In this document: positions 44,791-56,504 of the stretch, one piece after another
Layout: the number at the start of each line of letters is the position of its first letter
Numbering within the stretch: position 1 is the stretch's first letter
Assembly (NCBI GenBank): GCA_949361645.1
Contig: OX442423.1
Span: forward strand, 7,486,021 to 7,550,020
Direction of reading: 5' to 3'
DNA from: Spongilla lacustris
Lineage: Eukaryota; Porifera; Demospongiae; Spongillida; Spongillidae
DNA length: 64,000 nucleotides
Notes under the pieces: generated by a model
Told to the model about the DNA's origin: nothing
Database searches by the model: none
Seen by the model: the letters and a program-made list of their open reading frames with translations, nothing else
Translations under genes and position numbers: made by a program

Positions 44791-45379
44791 TGGGTATGGT
44801 GTATGTACATGTAGGCCTACAGGGTTAGTGACTACAAGGCAGTTTAGTGGTATATCTGAAACATGCGACAGATTTTGATTAATTGAGATTGCTAATCATG
44901 ATTATTTCAATACATAAATTGATTTTCCCTGCTTCAAAATAAGATGATCAAATGTATGGATCCAGCTGAGTAATAGTCACTGCGATATGACTAAAACGCT
45001 ACCTTTATCTGAATATATGTAAACTCTATTGTCATCTGTTCTGGAATTCATTATTTTAATATGCTCATAAGCACATTGCAATTCTAAATACTTGAGCTGT
45101 ATATGAAAAGTCAAGGTAGATATTGTTGCATGAATCAGCACATGATTCATTGACATTGAATCTGCATGGTAGAGGCATACTGCATGAATGACCTGTGTTG
45201 GGGTGGCCATTTTGTTTATGCAACGTAAGACATTTATGTCAGCTGTCTTCATCTTTGATGAAAAAGCAGTCTGGACCAAAGTATTCTTCATCATCGTGCA
45301 GGGCTAAAGGAAAACAAGTTTTGGTGCATCGATGGAGTGCACTTTACATGTGATGTATGTTACATTGAACCCAATCACA

Positions 45380-45530
45380 TTGCCGGTGTCACAGGAAAAT
45401 CTGTCGCCCGGAAATTGTGTCGCGGCGACAGTTTTTCCTCAGGAAATTATGTCGCTCACAATTAACGTAGCGACCGTATATCCTAAGGAAATTCTGTCGT
45501 CAGGAAATACTGTCGCTCGACATGGAATAC
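45380..45530. repeat. degenerate GGAAAT..TGTCG tandem repeat
   Basis: Four to five imperfect units of about 30-36 bp (GGAAATTNTGTCGC, with CGACAGTTTTTCCTCA reversed inside) in 150 bp. Function unknown. Confidence 0.55.
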
Positions 45531-45754
45531 GACGTACACTACTGCTAGCTTTCTGCTGTAACCAAACCTATATCCTCCTCTTTGTAATAAGAACGAAAGA
45601 GACTGTTTTTGAAGAAAAGCAAAATTATTTCGTCATGAAGTACTTCACGATAACGAAGGTGGAGTGAAACTACATGTGTACACGTACTTTGGAATATCTG
45701 ATGATATGCTATAGGTTGTGACAGAAGGATGAACAATAAACGTTCTTGAAGGAT

Positions 45755-46290
45755 ATCATTGCGCTGAACTTAATGGTGGTCACTTTGGACAAGATAAGAC
45801 GCTGTCCAAAATAGCTGAGAGGTTTTAGGCGTGGAATGGTAGATGACGTGAAAGAATTCTGCAAATGTGTGACAAATGCCAAAGAGCAAACATGTATTTA
45901 TGTGCTGATGCTATTCTATGCATATTTACATGTGCGTAGAAAATTTGAAAAGACATCAGCAGAGCTCCACCCAAGTCCTGCATGCAAAGGGTGAAGTATG
46001 GCACACCATGCATATATAGATGTTGATTTGATTGGTCCTTTACCACAACAGCCCTGAGCCCCTGCCATCAGAGTTGCTGCATGAGTTTCTGTTACACTGT
46101 TTGATGTTGCAAGGTTTTAAGATAACAGATCAGGGTCGAGAATTTGTTACCAATGTACCTTACACGTACGTGTTTTTTTTTTTACCTCAGAGTAGTGGTT
46201 TGGATGAGTGGTTCAACCAAACACTTCAGCATCCGTTACAAGCAAAGAAATTGAGACTGATCAATATCTTGATGTTATATACCTTTTTCA
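45755..46290 (+). pseudogene. gypsy-type integrase relic
   Basis: Frames in turn encode an H2C2 zinc-binding segment (GGHFGQDKTLSKIAERF, then CDKCQRAN), an IDVDLIGPLPQQP core segment, ITDQGREFVTN, and SGLDEWFNQTLQHPLQAK with the catalytic Glu. The order matches an LTR-element integrase or a KRBA2-like derivative. Frameshifts and stops occur between all blocks. Confidence 0.7.
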
Positions 46291-46526
46291 TATCGTTTTT
46301 CTATTCAAGATTCAACCAAATATTCCCCTCCACTGTGCTAAAACAATGTTATACTGCAGAGTATATTAAGTTGTATTATTCTAGAATACAAGTGTTATAC
46401 AATTAGAGCGTATAACGGCAACATCCGCTGGCGTATTCTGCTGTTATACCACTACCAAAGATGCACTGCGAATATACTACTGTTATACAACACTCTCGTT
46501 ACCAGACCCAACATGACGGCATTGTG

Positions 46527-46569
46527 TAGTCTCGTACCCAGACGTATTAATAATCTGGGTACGAGACTA
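46527..46569. repeat. 43-bp hairpin related to the 9.34-kb palindrome
   Basis: Arms TAGTCTCGTACCCAGA and TCTGGGTACGAGACTA are perfect complements around an 11-nt loop. The termini match those of the 126-bp element at 9340-9465. No target duplication is visible. Confidence 0.65.
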
Positions 46570-47320
46570 TGTACAACAGTATGCGCGTGAGCAAACTTTT
46601 GAACAGATACGAATCGCCTTTTCTCAAGCCTTGGAGGAGTCTGGGACAGCAATGTAACTGTTAGCAGCTACATATTGGTGTGTGTTGATCGCTCCGATCG
46701 TTAAATTCTCCGTACTGAGTACAGTATGTTCCATGACGGCTACTTTCATCTGATCATGCTCGTAAATTGGTAAGAATCCATGTGGCCCATACATGTACGT
46801 GGTGCATTCCGCTAGGTTGGCTCCTGCCAAATACCACAGAATTGGGCTTCGTTATTTAACAAATGGGTAGCCCTTTGTCAGCTCTGTCTGAGTATAGTAC
46901 AATCCCATGTACGAAACGTAAAAAACTTGTGTCTAGGAGTGATATAAAGGAGTGCGTTAATTGATGTGCGTGTCTAGGACTGTACATGTGAAGAGTTTTG
47001 TTGATACGTGTGTAAGCTAGTGAAGTGAGAGGTGTAGAAACTATTTTGTGTATAGTAGTGAATATCAACACTCTAGATATCCTGTACACATAGCAATTCC
47101 AATTGCAGCAGCGGCGTAGCATTAGCACTTGCTAGAGAGGCTGCACAGGCGTGTGCATAGGCCTACATGTAGCGCACACGCAATACATTTTAACGAAGTA
47201 GACCGTTGAAAACTGATTAAAATATTATTTGTAAAATCCATCAGAACATTGGATGTGATGTTGTGTAGACTCTGACACTCACACAACCTGTGATGGACAT
47301 TTGTCCCCATGAGTGCGCGT
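46570..47320. other. intergenic region
   Basis: No supportable gene or clear repeat is seen here; it is AT-rich unique sequence. Confidence 0.4.
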
Positions 47321-47327
47321 GTTCAAG

Positions 47328-48298
47328 CATAGATAGTTTAGAGATGGATTGGAAGCACGGTTAATTACCGTTAATTATCACCTACACTCCGTGATCTGCT
47401 ATGCTGTGTGTTCGTGTGTAGGACTTTTACAAATCTACTTGGCTGGTGAGGCAACGACTAAACTGGGTGAAATACTGAAACATGCTCTTCAAAATGTATT
47501 ATTTGGTGACGGCTTTAAGATACAGATTCCATCGTCGAGTGGCGCTGTAGGAGATGCTCCGAAGCTCTAACCTTGGTTTTCATTGCTTAAATAGCAAGCA
47601 AGTCCTCTGCTAGTATGCAGAGAAGTTGTCTGATGTTGAGAAGTGTTTTTATCAACCTTAGAAAGTAAGGAAACGCGGTAGTATGTTACTAAGATGGCGC
47701 GAAGCTATGAGGAGCTCGTAACAATCAGCGCTGTTTGCAGGAGAGTTTTTAGAAAACCAAATACTATTTTCGAAAAACGATAAAAATCCCTCCTGGAGCA
47801 TTCACTGAACAATCAGGATTCCTACTTAAAATTACAAAAACACTTAGGATGGCTTGTAAACAGGTACATGCACGAGGTGTATCTAGTTAGGCCCTTCTCT
47901 ACTTCAGAACGATGTTGCACACTATCCAATGAAGATAAAACAAAACTAAAAAAAATCCCTCCTTGAGAAATGGCCTCTTTAAACAGCGAAAGCATAATAA
48001 AGCTTTAGAGACTCACCTGTCGTTGACAAAAGGTACATAACCACGCGAGAGTGCTGAAATCGACGATCCACCACACGTGTAGTACAACGCGTGGCTATTT
48101 TAAGGCCAATACGTTGTACAACGCATACGCTTTACATTGGCGATGAGAAATGTTCAGCACAAATCAGTAGTACCACTCTTTGACGACTTCTGCCTCGATT
48201 TACCCTCTAGAAAGGTGTGATTCGCGCGATCACGGAGTGCGCGCGTAGTCTTAATGGCTCACGTGATACGCTTCCAATCCATCTCTAAACTATCTATG
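47328..48298. mobile_element. 971-bp element with TIRs and 7-bp TSD (family X, copy 2)
   Basis: Ends start CATAGATAGTTTAGAGATGG and continue ATTGGAAGC, inverted on the right. GTTCAAG flanks both (47321-47327, 48299-48305). It shares the TIR and the subterminal GCTCACGTGAT with 24271-25127, but the interiors differ. No transposase seen. Confidence 0.8.
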
Positions 48299-48879
48299 GT
48301 TCAAGTGGGTGTATTTCTCACCATGGTAGTCACCATTCCATTTATACTCATTAAAGGCATATGTAAGCACATCTCTGTTGAGTTTGTGTGGGAATTTGAT
48401 GTTATCCGATCACCGGATAGGCAGGTACAGCAGAATAACTCGTGTTAGATATACAGGCCTCTAATGCTGGAACTGAATTTCTGGAATGGAATAAATTTGG
48501 TTCAATGCCTTCACTTTGACCATATTAGGATGCTTACATATGTTCATGTCTATAAACATTCAATGGACAGGTGCTAAGGCCATTATGCTTGCATGTGGCA
48601 TAAGCATATTTATAAGACATGTACAGTAAAATTTGGGTAATGTGGTCACCTTGATATGTTCACATGCTATAGGGCACTGAGCTGATCCTGGGTGTGCTAT
48701 AGTGATCTGATCCCCAAGTGTAATGGTAGGGAGGGTGGATGTGGTGGCTCTAATGTTTACAGGTAGAGGTAGGGAAACAGATGTTCCCCTCCCTCTTTCT
48801 TTCTGTTTCCCTCCCTCCATTTATCAGTGCCCCACCCACCCTACTCTCCTCATCCTCTGCCCCTCCCATGCTCCCTCAG

Positions 48880-48963
48880 CTGCAGTTGGCAGGTAACCCT
48901 ATTGCTGCCCATCAGGAATATCGTGTCAAGGTCGCTGCACACCTCTCCAAAGAGATTGTACAT
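48880..48963 (+). CDS. unassigned candidate exon
   Basis: 28 codons (LQLAGNPIAAHQEYRVKVAA...) lie between a pyrimidine-rich acceptor CCCTCAG and a GTAGGT donor. The peptide looks protein-like but was not recognised. It precedes the VNTR and the transketolase exons; its relation to them is unknown. Confidence 0.35.
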
Positions 48964-48992
48964 GTAGGTCACATGCTGTGTCTCTTATGTGC

Positions 48993-51765
48993 ACAAGGGG
49001 AGTGCCACTGGTGCGCATGAGGGGAGTGTCACTGGTGCGCACAAGGGGAGTGTCACTGGTGCGCACAAGGGGAGTGTCACTGGTGCGCACAAGGGGAGTG
49101 TCACTGGTGTGCGCAAGGGGTGTGTCACTAGTGCGCACAAGGGGAGTGTCACTGGTGCGCACAAGGGGAGTGTCACTAGTGCGCACGAGGGGAGTGTCAC
49201 TGGTGCGCATAAGGGGAGTGTCACTGGTGCACACAAGGGGAGTGTCACTGGTGCGCACAAGGGGAGTGTCACTTGTGAGCACAAGGGGAGTGTCACTGGT
49301 GCGCACAAGGGGAGTGTCACTGGTGTGCGCAAGGGGTGTGTCACTACTGCGCACAAGGGGAGTGTCACTGGTGTGCGCAAGGGGTGTGTCACTAGTGTGC
49401 ACAAGGGGAGTGTCACTGGTGTGCGCAAGGGGTGTGTCACTGGTGCGCACAAGGGGAGTGTCACTGGTGCGCACAAGGGGAGTGTCACTGGTGCGCACGA
49501 GGGGAGTGTCACTAGTGCGCACGAGGGGAGTGTCACTGGTGCGCACGAGGGGAGTGTCACTGGTGCGCACGAGGGGAGTGTCACTGGTGCGCACAAGGGG
49601 AGTGTCACTGGTGCGCACAAGGGGAGTGTCACTGATGCGCACAAGTGGGGTGTCACTTATGCGCACAAGGGGAGTGTCACTTGTGCGCACAAGGGGAGTG
49701 TCACTTGTGCGCACAAGGGGAGTGTCACTGGTGCGCACAAGGGGAATGTCATAGGTGCGCACAAGGGGAATGTCATAGGTGCGCACAAGGGGAGTGTCAC
49801 TGGTGCGCACAAGTGGAGTCACTTATGCGCACAAGGGGAGTGTCACTGGTGCGCACAAGGGGAGTGTCACTAGTGCGCACAAGTGGAGTGTCACTTATGC
49901 GCACAAGTGGAGTGTCACTGGTGCACACAACGGGAGTGTCACTGGTGCGCACAAGGGGAGTGTCACTGGTGCGCACAAGGGAAGTGTCACTGGTGCGCAC
50001 AAGGGGAGTGTCACTTGTGCGCACCAGGGGAGTGTCACTGGTGCGCACAAGGGGAGTGTCACTGGTGCACACAAGGGGAGTGTCACTGGTGCGCACAAGG
50101 GGAGTGTCACTGGTGCGCACAAGGGGAGTGTCACTGGTGCGCACAAGTGGAGTGTCACTGGTGCACACAAGGGGAGTGTCACTGGTGCGCACAAGGGGAG
50201 TGTCACTTATGCGCACAAGGGGAGTGTCACTGCTGCACACAAGGGGAGTGTCACTTGTGCGCTCAAGGGGAGTGTCACTCGTGAGCACAAGGGGAGTGTC
50301 ACTGGTGCGCACAAGTGGAGTCACTTATGCGCACAAGAGGAGTGTCACTGGTGCACACAAGGGGAGTGTCACTAGTGCGCACAAGTGGAGTGTCACTTAT
50401 GCGCACAAGTGGGTATCACTGGTGCACACAAGGGGAGTGTCACTAGTGCGCACAAGGGGAGTGTCACTGGTGCGCACAAGGGGAGTGTCACTGGTGCGCA
50501 CAAGTGGGGTGTCACTTATGCGCACAAGGGGAGTGTCACTAGTGCGCACAAGGGGAGTGTCGCTGGTGCGCACAAGGGGAGTGTTGCTAGTGCGCACAAG
50601 GGGAGTGTCGCTGGTGCGCACAAGGGGAGTGTCACTGGTGCGCACAAGGGGAGTGTCACTTATGCGCACAAGGGGAGTGTCACTGGTGCACACAAGGGGA
50701 GTGTCACTTGTGCGCACCAGGGGAGTGTCACTGGTGCGCACAAGTCGAGTGTCACTGGTGCACACAAGGGGAGTGTCACTGGTGCGCACAAGTGGGGTGT
50801 CACTTATGCGCATGAGGGGAGTGTCACTGGTACGCACAAGGGGAGTGTCGCTGGTGCGCACAAGGGGAGTGTTGCTGGTGCGCACAAGGAGTGTCGCTGG
50901 TGCGCACAAGGGGAGTGTCACTGGTGCGCTCAAGGGGAGTGTCACTGGTGCGCACAAGGGGAGTGTCACTGGTGCGCACAAGGGGAGTGTCACTTGTGCG
51001 CTCAAGGGGAGTGTCACTCGTGAGCACAAGGGGAGTGTCACTGGTGCGCACAAGGGGAGTGTCACTCGTGAGCACAAGGGGAATGTCACTTATGCGCACA
51101 AGGGGAGTGTCACTGGTGCACACAAGGGGAGTGTCACTAGTGCGCACAAGTGGAGTGTCACTTATGCGCACAAGTGGAGTGTCACTGGTGCACACAATGG
51201 GAGTGTCACTAGTGCACACAAGGGGAGTGTCACTGGTGCGCACAAGGGGAGTGTCACTAGTGCGCACAAGTGGGGTGTCACTTATGCGCACAAGGGGAGT
51301 GTCACTGGTGCACACAAGGGGAGTGTCACTAGTGCGCACAAGGGGAGTGTCACTGGTGCGCACAAGGGAAGTGTCACTGGTGCGCACAAGTGGAGTGTCA
51401 CTTATGCGCACAAGGGGAGTGTCACTGGTGCGCACAAGGGGAGTGTCACTGGTGCGCACAAGGGTAGTGTCGCTGGTGCGCACAAGGGGAGTGTCACTAG
51501 TGCACACAAGGGGAGTGTCACTGGTGCGCACAAGTGGGGTGTCACTGGTGCGCTCAAGTGGGGTGTCACTGGTGCGCTCAAGTGGGGTGTCACTGGAGCG
51601 CACAAGGGAAGTGTCACTGGTGCACACAAGGGGAGTGTCACTGGTGCGCACAAGGGGAGTGTCACTGGTGCGCACAAGGGGAGTGTCACTGGTGCGCACA
51701 AGGGGAGTGTCACTGGTGCGCACAAGGGGAGTGTCACTGGTGCGCACAAGGGGAGTGTCATGCTG
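48993..51765. repeat. 2.8-kb VNTR of a 24-bp unit
   Basis: About 115 copies of GCGCACAAGGGGAGTGTCAC plus TGGT, with recurring variants (TTAT, TAGT or TTGT before the GCGCAC, GTGG for GGGG). Because 24 is divisible by three and the unit lacks stops, every frame is open for hundreds of codons (octapeptide repeats such as GVSLVRTR). It lies between candidate exons and is better explained as intronic or intergenic satellite. Confidence 0.97.
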
Positions 51766-51962
51766 GTATGCTAAGTGTATCAGGAGTGATGCAGATAGCC
51801 GTGCTGGTGCAAAGTGAAAAGATTTTGAGTGACTCGGTTTTTATAGTTTCAATTCCGTCATCGCTATGACCCTCCCTTCCAACCTCCTCCTCCCTATCTC
51901 CCCCTCCCTCCTCCTCCTCCATTGGACAAAGATTATATGTCTTTCCTCTTCTATATCTGCAG

Positions 51963-53062
51963 CCATCCTACCTCGAGTGCATCAGCTGCGGAGATCTTAG
52001 CTGTGCTGTTCTTCTATGAGCTGCACTACACCAGTAGGTTTGTCCTCTGGAGAGAGGGCATAGGAGGAAGGTCATGGGGGGAGGAGGGAGGGGGGCATTG
52101 TGCCAGGTGAAGGAGGGTTGTTTAAGGAGGTGGAGTCTGAGAGAAGAGGAGGGGGGGGTTATATACATGTATGTTCATTTATCTAGGGATAGATACATGT
52201 AGCTATTTTGATATTGAATGTCGTCCATATGGGTGTCCATGATTAGTATTAACTGAGATATGGTTACCTCCCCCCTCTCCACACAGATGACGTCCCCAAG
52301 GATCCGTCCAGTGACAGAGTTGTACTCTCCAAGGTAAGCTACATGTCTGCACTTCCTGTCATTAAAGTGAAAACATACATGTAGGTGTGGAAACCTGCAT
52401 ACATACTGTTGGCATTTTAAAATTTATTGTGTACATTGTAGATGTGTGGGTAGTGATGTCACTACCCCCTCACACCCTCACAGGGTCATGCCTGCCCCAT
52501 CCTGTATGCAGCATGGTGTGAGGCTCATCACCTAAGAACATCTGCTCACCCTGCGCAAGGTGGACTCCATCTTAGAGGGACACCCCACACCTGTAAGCAC
52601 CTCAGCTACCTTCCTCCCTCTCCCTGTTTGCTATGTACGTTTGTGATGGATATTCACTGACCACTTGTGTTCCTCTTACCTCACTCTTGTACTATCATCC
52701 CCTCCCTTCCATCCACTCTGTCCTCTCCTCCCTTCCATCCACTCTGTCCTCTCCTCCCTTCCATCCACTCTGTCCTCTCCTCCCTTCCATCCACTCTGTC
52801 CTCTCCTCCCTTCCATCCACTCTGTCCTCTCCTCCCTTCCATCCACTCTGTCCTCTCCTCCCTTCCATCCACTCTGTCCTCTCCTCCCATCCACTCTGTC
52901 CTCTCCTCCCTCCTCCCTCCTTCGTCCCCTCCTCCCTCTCCCCCCCATCCCTCCCTCCCTCCCCATCCCCTTTCTCCTCCAGTGTCGGAACTACGTGGAT
53001 GTGGCCACAGGCTCCCTGGGTCAAGGGATCTGTGTCTCTGCAGATATGGCCTACTGTGGGAA
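51963..53062 (+). CDS. TKT: transketolase, N-terminal fragment (likely damaged)
   Basis: Exons: 51963-52033 (HPTSSASAAEILAVLFFYEL), 52287-52333 (DRVVLSK), 52484-52592 (GHACPILYAAW, then RKVDSILEGHPTP), 52983-53062 (VDVATGSLGQG...MAYCGK). These match residues about 37-150 of animal transketolase, the thiamine-diphosphate enzyme of the non-oxidative pentose phosphate pathway; the active-site His of GHPTS-like and GHAxP motifs are present. Exon 3 is frame-shifted by one base near 52534, between EAHHL and EHLLTLRK. The donor after AYCGK is a weak GTAGCA, and the GDGELxEG cofactor motif exon expected next is absent up to the following gene. The first exon was not found. Probably a broken or rearranged copy, unless the shift is a sequencing error. 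Confidence 0.75.
52690..52905. repeat. 26-bp pyrimidine-rich minisatellite
   Basis: About eight near-identical copies of CTCCTCCCTTCCATCCACTC plus TGTCCT in the intron between transketolase exons 3 and 4. Confidence 0.95.
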
Positions 53063-53069
53063 GTAGCAT

Positions 53070-54330
53070 GAGTGTGTCATGTAGATAGCCGTGCTTTAGC
53101 ACTGACTGTCAGGAGTGATGTGCTGTCATTCTCTGGTCTGTGCTTCCTTTTGCGTTCAGCAATATGCTGTGCATCTACATGTATTTTTATATGTACTGCA
53201 TGCACTTACATGTATAATAGTCTACCAAGGTCACTGAATTTATCATCACTCCCTGACATAAAAGGCTCGTCAGGGTCACAACAATAGCTCTCCAGGGCAT
53301 CATCATCCTTAAGTTCTTATGACACCTTCGCGATTCAACCTTCGCGAGCGCTTTGCCATTCTCTATCAGGACCTACGTTAGTAGGTCCTATGTAGGATTT
53401 GAAGTGTCATGAATACGATTAGCAAAACACCAGATTCCACTATTGTCGTTGCACCGTAGAATCAGTTGGACTTTAGCGAGCGTATTTGGATACAGCCAAC
53501 GATTACCTACAATGTAGTAAAACTGCAGACGCTTAGAAAGCTCGGGCAACAGAGATAATGCTCTCTCGTTCCCACACTCGAACCTAAAAAAAAGTTTCTC
53601 CTATTTTTTCCGGATCTGATAAGATAAGATTCGCTCGGATAAGAGGTTTATTGCATTGTATCTTCGTCACGATTGAAGTGTAATGTTAGCCGTTTTGAAA
53701 AGGAACTGTAGGAGACAAGTTAGAAACTTTCTGCCGAATTTGTTTGGTACTATTACTTTCCGATTTTGAGTTATACTGAACACAATTTCGATCTTTAGCA
53801 AACTTAGTTTTGTTAGCAATAGCCCACAACAGATTTTATCAGCTTTGGAAGCCGCGAGACCCTGCATCAGCTTGTGGTTGAACATGTTATAGTCACGTTT
53901 CTCAGGTGTGCCTACTGTCACGTCGATCGATGGCGAAGAGAAAAGAATCGTGTAAAGACGATTGCCAGTGAATTGATGACAGTCGTGCTGAGAGGCGCTT
54001 TGTGGAAGCACGTGAAAAATAAAGCGCTACAACGCCGATTCCGAGAGTAAGAAGGATCGATAGCATGCGCGAAGGATAACGTGAAGGTGGGGAACCACCC
54101 GACACTCTATGCAACTGGCCGTGGCTAGTTGTTGTGTATCCGGTTCTCCGTATACTTGGTTGTAGCTCGTAGCCGCTACACTGTCATAAATTAGGCTATT
54201 TGGTTGGCCATGGATGACGTGTATAGGTGAGCCACCTAGCGACGAGATAATGTTACGATTTGCACCCCCCCCCCCCCCCCCATCCCCCTTCTCTCTCATG
54301 TAAGCTCAGTACGTTATGCAAGCTCTCAAA
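53070..54330. other. region between transketolase and dehydrogenase fragments
   Basis: No transketolase exon or other gene is recognised. It contains AGTGTCATG..CTCTCGTTCC-type unique sequence and a C-run at 54266-54281. Confidence 0.45.
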
Positions 54331-54344
54331 GATCAATGGCCTGC

Positions 54345-55457
54345 TGGTAGGACCCATTTATAAGTGAGTTATGTTCAATGGTCCTACTATCCTTTACAAA
54401 TGCGTGTCCTCTGGAGGTCCCCACCAGAGCAAATCAGGCGCTGCTCATTCAGGCTGCACTGGTAACTCCATAACCCCATAAGTCATGTCAGCAGCTTCCA
54501 ATGAGGACAGCTTTGTTATTGACATGGCCACAAGCACTGCTGCTCTGCGGGAAGGATATATTACTCATTTTTTTATTATGTGAAGATGGAGAACTGAGAG
54601 GAAGGGGAACACCATCCCACCAGGACCACTCTGGAAAGGTGGGCGTATATGTATGTTTGTGTGTGCCATGTCCCACAGATATGTTGCCGAGGGGTGTACT
54701 GCTTATCTTTGGGATGTTGTGCTAGCTATCCCCTCCTTTGCTCCTCCTCTTCCCTCCTGTCTCATTATCTCTTCTCTCTTCTCTCCTCCCCTTCCTCTCT
54801 AATCGCTTCCCCCTTCTCTTCTCCCCTCTCCTCCCTTCCCCTTCTCTTCTTCCTTCCCCTCTTTCAAGAATCACTTCCTTCTCCACCTATTTGCCCCAAC
54901 ACAGCTGGCATGGATACAAGGGATATAGTTTGGCCATGATGGTAGACGTATTCTGTGCTGTACTCAGTGGTGGTCCTTTTGCCCACCACATATGAAAATG
55001 GCAAGCAATCTGGTAAGCATTATTGGTGTGAATGGCGAATCGCTTTAATCATACAAGAACAGGCATTTATGGTGATTAATCATGATGCCTTTGCTACTGG
55101 CTTTGAAGAACGCATGTGTACGGCTTTGAATCCTGTGAGGGGATAGTTGTGATGGAGGTCCTTGTGTATGACATGGCGGGGTGTGTGTGCTATGCTTAGG
55201 TTGATCCTGCATGATGAACCAGTTTTGGTAGCTAGTGACCCAGAGCAGTGTAATGAAAAGCGTGTCAGGCGGGAAATGGCAATAAATATCACGATGCTCT
55301 GGTTGGGCATTTGTGGTCTGGGCATAATATTTTGTTCCATCACTACTAACACCTCCTCTCCTCACTACAACTTCCTTTTTTTAGGGATCCCCTTGCCTTC
55401 CAGAATAACCTGGCTGAGAGGCTGGGTGTTGCTAACATGCCAATTCAGCGACGTTAG
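54345..55457 (+). pseudogene. malate/L-lactate dehydrogenase (Ldh2 family) pseudogene
   Basis: Blocks in order along the family: MVLLSFTNACPLEVPTRANQ (54378-54437), SNEDSFVIDMATSTAALRE (about 54496-54552), KMEN-stop-ERKGNTIPPG (about 54583-54627), GYKGYSLAMMVDVF followed by LSGGPFAHHI-stop-KW (about 54899-55004), AFMVINHDAFATGFEERM (about 55053-55106), DEPVLVASDPE (about 55215-55247) and DPLAFQNNLAERLGVANMP ending at TAG 55457. These belong to NAD(P)-dependent malate/L-lactate/ureidoglycolate-type dehydrogenases, which have a fold unrelated to ordinary MDH. In-frame TGA stops replace residues within two conserved blocks (likely CGA to TGA), and frames shift between early blocks. N-terminal exons are missing. 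Most likely a pseudogene. Confidence 0.75.
54735..54865. repeat. pyrimidine-rich tract
   Basis: CT-rich low-complexity stretch (CTCCTCTTCCCTCC words) within an intron of the dehydrogenase pseudogene. Confidence 0.85.
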
Positions 55458-55656
55458 CAAGAAATTGTTTGATCGTGATTTGATTTAATGATGATGGCAA
55501 GCGAGCAGATCAAACTGTCTTACGCTGCTGTGATGTGACATTGCACTATATAAATGGGTAGTATTCCAAGGTTGCCCTTCAGTTCTTCCTTCGTTTGCTC
55601 TCATGCATGCAACGCCGGTATAAGTAGGAACCCACCGAAGGAAAAAAAGGAGTGAA

Positions 55657-55966
55657 ACAAGATATAAAAATTTAATTAAAATAAAATTGGTGATGTAGGA
55701 TTTGTGTAGATAGCAATTGAGTAAAAAGGAAGGAAACAAGGAATTACGGATATTATGCATTCATTAAATTATAAATATTACATACCTACATTTAGCAGAC
55801 TTTCAGGCCAGGCAGGTAGATTTGCTAAATAATGTAGGTCTGTAATATTTATAATTTAATGAATGCATAATATCCGTAATTCCTTGTTTCCTTCCTTTTT
55901 ACTCAATTGCTATCTACACAAATCCTACATCACCAATTTTATTTTAATTAAATTTTTATATCTTGT
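55657..55966. repeat. 310-bp near-perfect hairpin, arms about 141 and 144 bp
   Basis: Arms 55657-55797 and 55823-55966 are reverse complements with one mismatch and one 3-nt indel, around a 25-nt loop. Outer ends read ACAAGATATAAAAATTTAAT and complement. No flanking duplication was found. The low divergence suggests a recent event. Confidence 0.92.
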
Positions 55967-55989
55967 CCATTTATGTTGTCATCATAGCA

Positions 55990-56109
55990 ATGGACCATTT
56001 GCCTGATGACGCGCACGTAAGCGAGCCTCCGTTTATTACTCCGCGGATCATTGATTGTTTACCTAGTGTGATGGATGTAGTGCAAATTTCACGCTGCAAC
56101 ATGTATTAG
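55990..56109 (+). CDS. unassigned small open frame
   Basis: 39 codons plus stop beginning MDHLPDDAHVSEPP. Composition looks protein-like and GATGTAG at its end could hide a donor, but no homology was recognised. May be an upstream exon of the next candidate gene, or chance. Confidence 0.2.
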   Translation: MDHLPDDAHVSEPPFITPRIIDCLPSVMDVVQISRCNMY

Positions 56110-56504
56110 ACTGTAAGACAGGTGGTCTTGTCATCCATCAACATAACGAAGTTCGGGACTGTCTTGGGGATATGGCTGCTCAAGTATGGAGTCAGGTTGT
56201 ACGTGAACCAATACCGGGTAGTCAAAGAGGCTGACTCCAAAGCACTGAAAGCAGGATTGAGGGCCGATCTAGGCATTCCGAATGAGTAGCGTAAAAATGA
56301 TTGAACGTAAATTTGCGTCTTCAGCGTATAATCAATTAAACACATCCGAATGCATATCGATCGTTGAACCATTTGATGCATTGAGCCCCATGCATACATA
56401 CGTATACTTACGTCACGTGATATGACGCGCAAATCTTGGCAGCTGCTGCAGGATCATAATATTAGCGCCGTAGGGCCTAAGGCAGGTGTTATTGTATAGC
56501 TGCG

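Noticed and set aside
49645..51774. 709-codon frame of octapeptide repeats as a repeat protein
   Set aside because: All frames on both strands are similarly open, no signal peptide or flanking conserved domain, and the unit does not favour one frame.
52676..53102. Pro/Ser- and Gly/Arg-rich frames over the 26-bp repeat
   Set aside because: Low-complexity intron sequence between transketolase exons.
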